From Chryseobacterium sp. IHB B 17019 (GTDB lineage: Bacteria > Bacteroidota > Bacteroidia > Flavobacteriales > Weeksellaceae): DNA of 64,000 bases. This document shows, piece by piece, positions 62,479 through 64,000 of the stretch. Location: assembly GCF_001456155.1 (NCBI RefSeq), contig NZ_CP013293.1:62001-126000 (forward strand), written 5' to 3'. The position numbers and the translations under genes are program-made. The first letter of the stretch is position 1; each line of letters starts with the position of its first letter. The notes below the pieces were generated by a model. It ran no database searches and was not told the origin of the DNA. It was given only the letters and a program-made list of their open reading frames with translations.

Positions 62479-64000
62479 AATAAAACCTTTTCCGAAAAAC
62501 AATTATCCTAAAAAAGGACTTTTAATAAAGGGTTCCTCTCCTTTGACATGGCTTTATGAGATGGAAATTTTAGGCATAAATTTAAATGAAGTTCAGTCTT
62601 TTCCGATTCCATCAAATAAATCGAATATTCTGTATGGCTGTTTTTTAATTTTCCAAGACATTGCTCCTAACGAGATTGGAAAAAATTCTTATTTTCAATG
62701 TGTTGATAGTAAATTTTTCATTCCTGAAAACACAACTTTTTATCCTAAAATCAATCCGGAAGACTGGCAAAATATTGATGCTGAATTCTTGATCATGCAT
62801 CCTGATTTTGGTTTAGTTAAATTAAATGAGGAAATCGACTGGATCTCATTAATTCAAAATCCAAAACAGGCGGAAGACAAACTTCAAAAACCATTAAATG
62901 GTGTAAAAATTCCTCAGGAAATTAAAAGCTACACTGTAGAAATGGATGATGAGAAGATTCTAGAAGCTCTTCAAACGCCGAAAACGGAAGAAGAGTGGAT
63001 GAAAAACCTCCCTTTCGACCTGCAAAAAGTGATGAAAGGAAACAAAAAAGAAATTGAAAAATATTTAAATTATATTGAAAAATATCCCGACCGGGCAGTA
63101 GAATTAGGTGTTCCTCTTGATATTATGGGAACTTCCAGAGGCGATGGTTTTAGGAAGTTTAAATTTTTGGAAAAAACATGGCTTGGAAAATTGTTCGGCA
63201 GTAATTCAGATGGGGGCAGTTCCACCTATTCTGAAAAATACCGTTGGGTATTTTGGGTGTTTTTGATTGCCATTGCCTTGTTCAGATTTTTTATGCACGT
63301 GAGTAAGGATGAGCCCGGACAGGCGGCTCCGATTGTTTCATCAGGAAAAGTTTCTGAAGCAGATAAAAATATGATGAATCCTGTTGTGGCTTACCAATCT
63401 GGGGTTACTAATATTGATATGAAGATTGATTCGATGTACGGTGTAAAAAGACGTGAATTGATGAACGAGCATATGATTGCAAATCTAATGCAGCATGATT
63501 ATAAGAAAGAAAATTCTTATCAAGAATACCTGAAAAATGGAGGAAGACCTATTGAAAAAATTTCCAAAGAAGCTGATTCAATAGAAAATAAAGTAGTGAC
63601 CGCGACAGATTCTTTGAAAACTGTTTACAGCAAAAAAATTGTAAAATATTTAGCGCAAAGCGAAGAAAAGTACAAGAAAAAAATTACAGATTCCCTTAAA
63701 AAAATTAGTTCAGGGAAACCTGCCGACCAGGGAATTGTAAAAAAGATCTGGAAAAAGAAACAGGTTTTGATTGAAGATTCTCTGGGTCGTCTTTACGGAA
63801 CAAAAGAATATCCGGAAACGCCGATTGATCCTAATACATCAAAAAAGGCCGAAACATTTGAAAAGGAAGAACCGTACTCAAAGCATACTATTTCTTTCTC
63901 GGAAATTATTTGGTTGATAATTTTCATGACTGGAGTTGTAGGGCTGTATTCTTTTATAGTAAAAAGAAAATCTTTAAACATCGGAGGCAACAATGTTCCC
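62468..64000 (+). CDS. Membrane protein of the MoxR system, cut by window edge
   Basis: The frame from the ATG at 62468 (MELRIKPFPKNNYPKKGLLI) stays open for 511 codons to the last base, so the gene continues outside the window. A globular part (1-255) is followed by a membrane helix at about 260-277 (FWVFLIAIALFRFFM), a charged helical domain rich in Lys/Glu (about 295-470), and a second helix at about 478-498 (WLIIFMTGVVGLYSFIV). It anchors the complex to the membrane, by inference. It is not recognised otherwise. Confidence 0.75.
   Translation, partial: MELRIKPFPKNNYPKKGLLIKGSSPLTWLYEMEILGINLNEVQSFPIPSNKSNILYGCFLIFQDIAPNEIGKNSYFQCVDSKFFIPENTTFYPKINPEDWQNIDAEFLIMHPDFGLVKLNEEIDWISLIQNPKQAEDKLQKPLNGVKIPQEIKSYTVEMDDEKILEALQTPKTEEEWMKNLPFDLQKVMKGNKKEIEKYLNYIEKYPDRAVELGVPLDIMGTSRGDGFRKFKFLEKTWLGKLFGSNSDGGSSTYSEKYRWVFWVFLIAIALFRFFMHVSKDEPGQAAPIVSSGKVSEADKNMMNPVVAYQSGVTNIDMKIDSMYGVKRRELMNEHMIANLMQHDYKKENSYQEYLKNGGRPIEKISKEADSIENKVVTATDSLKTVYSKKIVKYLAQSEEKYKKKITDSLKKISSGKPADQGIVKKIWKKKQVLIEDSLGRLYGTKEYPETPIDPNTSKKAETFEKEEPYSKHTISFSEIIWLIIFMTGVVGLYSFIVKRKSLNIGGNNVP

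Noticed and set aside
1..64000. A CRISPR array
   Set aside because: No regularly spaced repeat-spacer pattern and no cas gene seen.

Overview
The window looks like the chromosome of a Flavobacteriia member, most likely Chryseobacterium or a close Weeksellaceae relative. It is A+T-rich, several starts carry the Bacteroidota -7 box TAnnTTTG, the secreted nuclease ends in a type IX secretion sorting domain, and the complex I operon has the order and short NuoG typical of that group. This assignment is inferred from gene content only.

Core region, left (1-29.8 kb). The left edge cuts an HD-domain protein fused to a Pycsar-type membrane effector module. A GAF protein follows on the other strand. 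Next comes the complete NADH-quinone oxidoreductase operon, nuoA to nuoN, on the minus strand (17.8 to 3.5 kb), with an outer-membrane-type protein gene between nuoF and nuoG and a hairpin terminator after nuoN. Housekeeping genes then run to 29.7 kb: an acyltransferase-like protein, a zinc metallopeptidase, an HTTM-like membrane protein, yigZ, ribD, a DUF349 protein, aroE, a T9SS-exported endonuclease I, a LolC/E-like permease, rbfA and methylmalonyl-CoA epimerase.

Integrated defence island (29.75-45.77 kb). A CAU-anticodon tRNA gene at 29721-29794 is the target site. Its 3' 44 bp recur exactly at 45730-45773, just past a tyrosine recombinase gene, so the 15,978 bp between the repeats is an integrated element. 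It carries ArdA antirestriction, an AlbA_2/Schlafen-type protein next to a PIN-like protein, an AbiH-SIR2 two-gene operon, an RloC/PrrC-like ATPase with zinc-hook and nuclease-like motifs, small secreted proteins, an excisionase-like protein, and a 497-residue protein with the signature motifs of family-A/T7-type single-subunit polymerases in the right order. I see no relaxase, conjugation, capsid or terminase gene.

Core region, right (45.8-64 kb). This holds map, a possibly frameshifted small gene, a secreted VIT/vWA/DUF2135 protein with a SusC-plug-like segment, a short secreted YESQ-repeat protein, three tandem paralogous tail-collar-like secreted proteins facing a LuxR-type response regulator, and deoD. 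The last 7 kb is a tightly overlapping operon: two unknown proteins, a MoxR ATPase, a small partner, a vWA/beta-propeller-like protein and a membrane protein cut by the window edge. It resembles the described MoxR-vWA-beta-propeller ternary conflict systems.

The best candidates for something new are the polymerase-like protein, the AbiH-SIR2 operon, whose two proteins appear to share one fold pattern, and the island that joins them.
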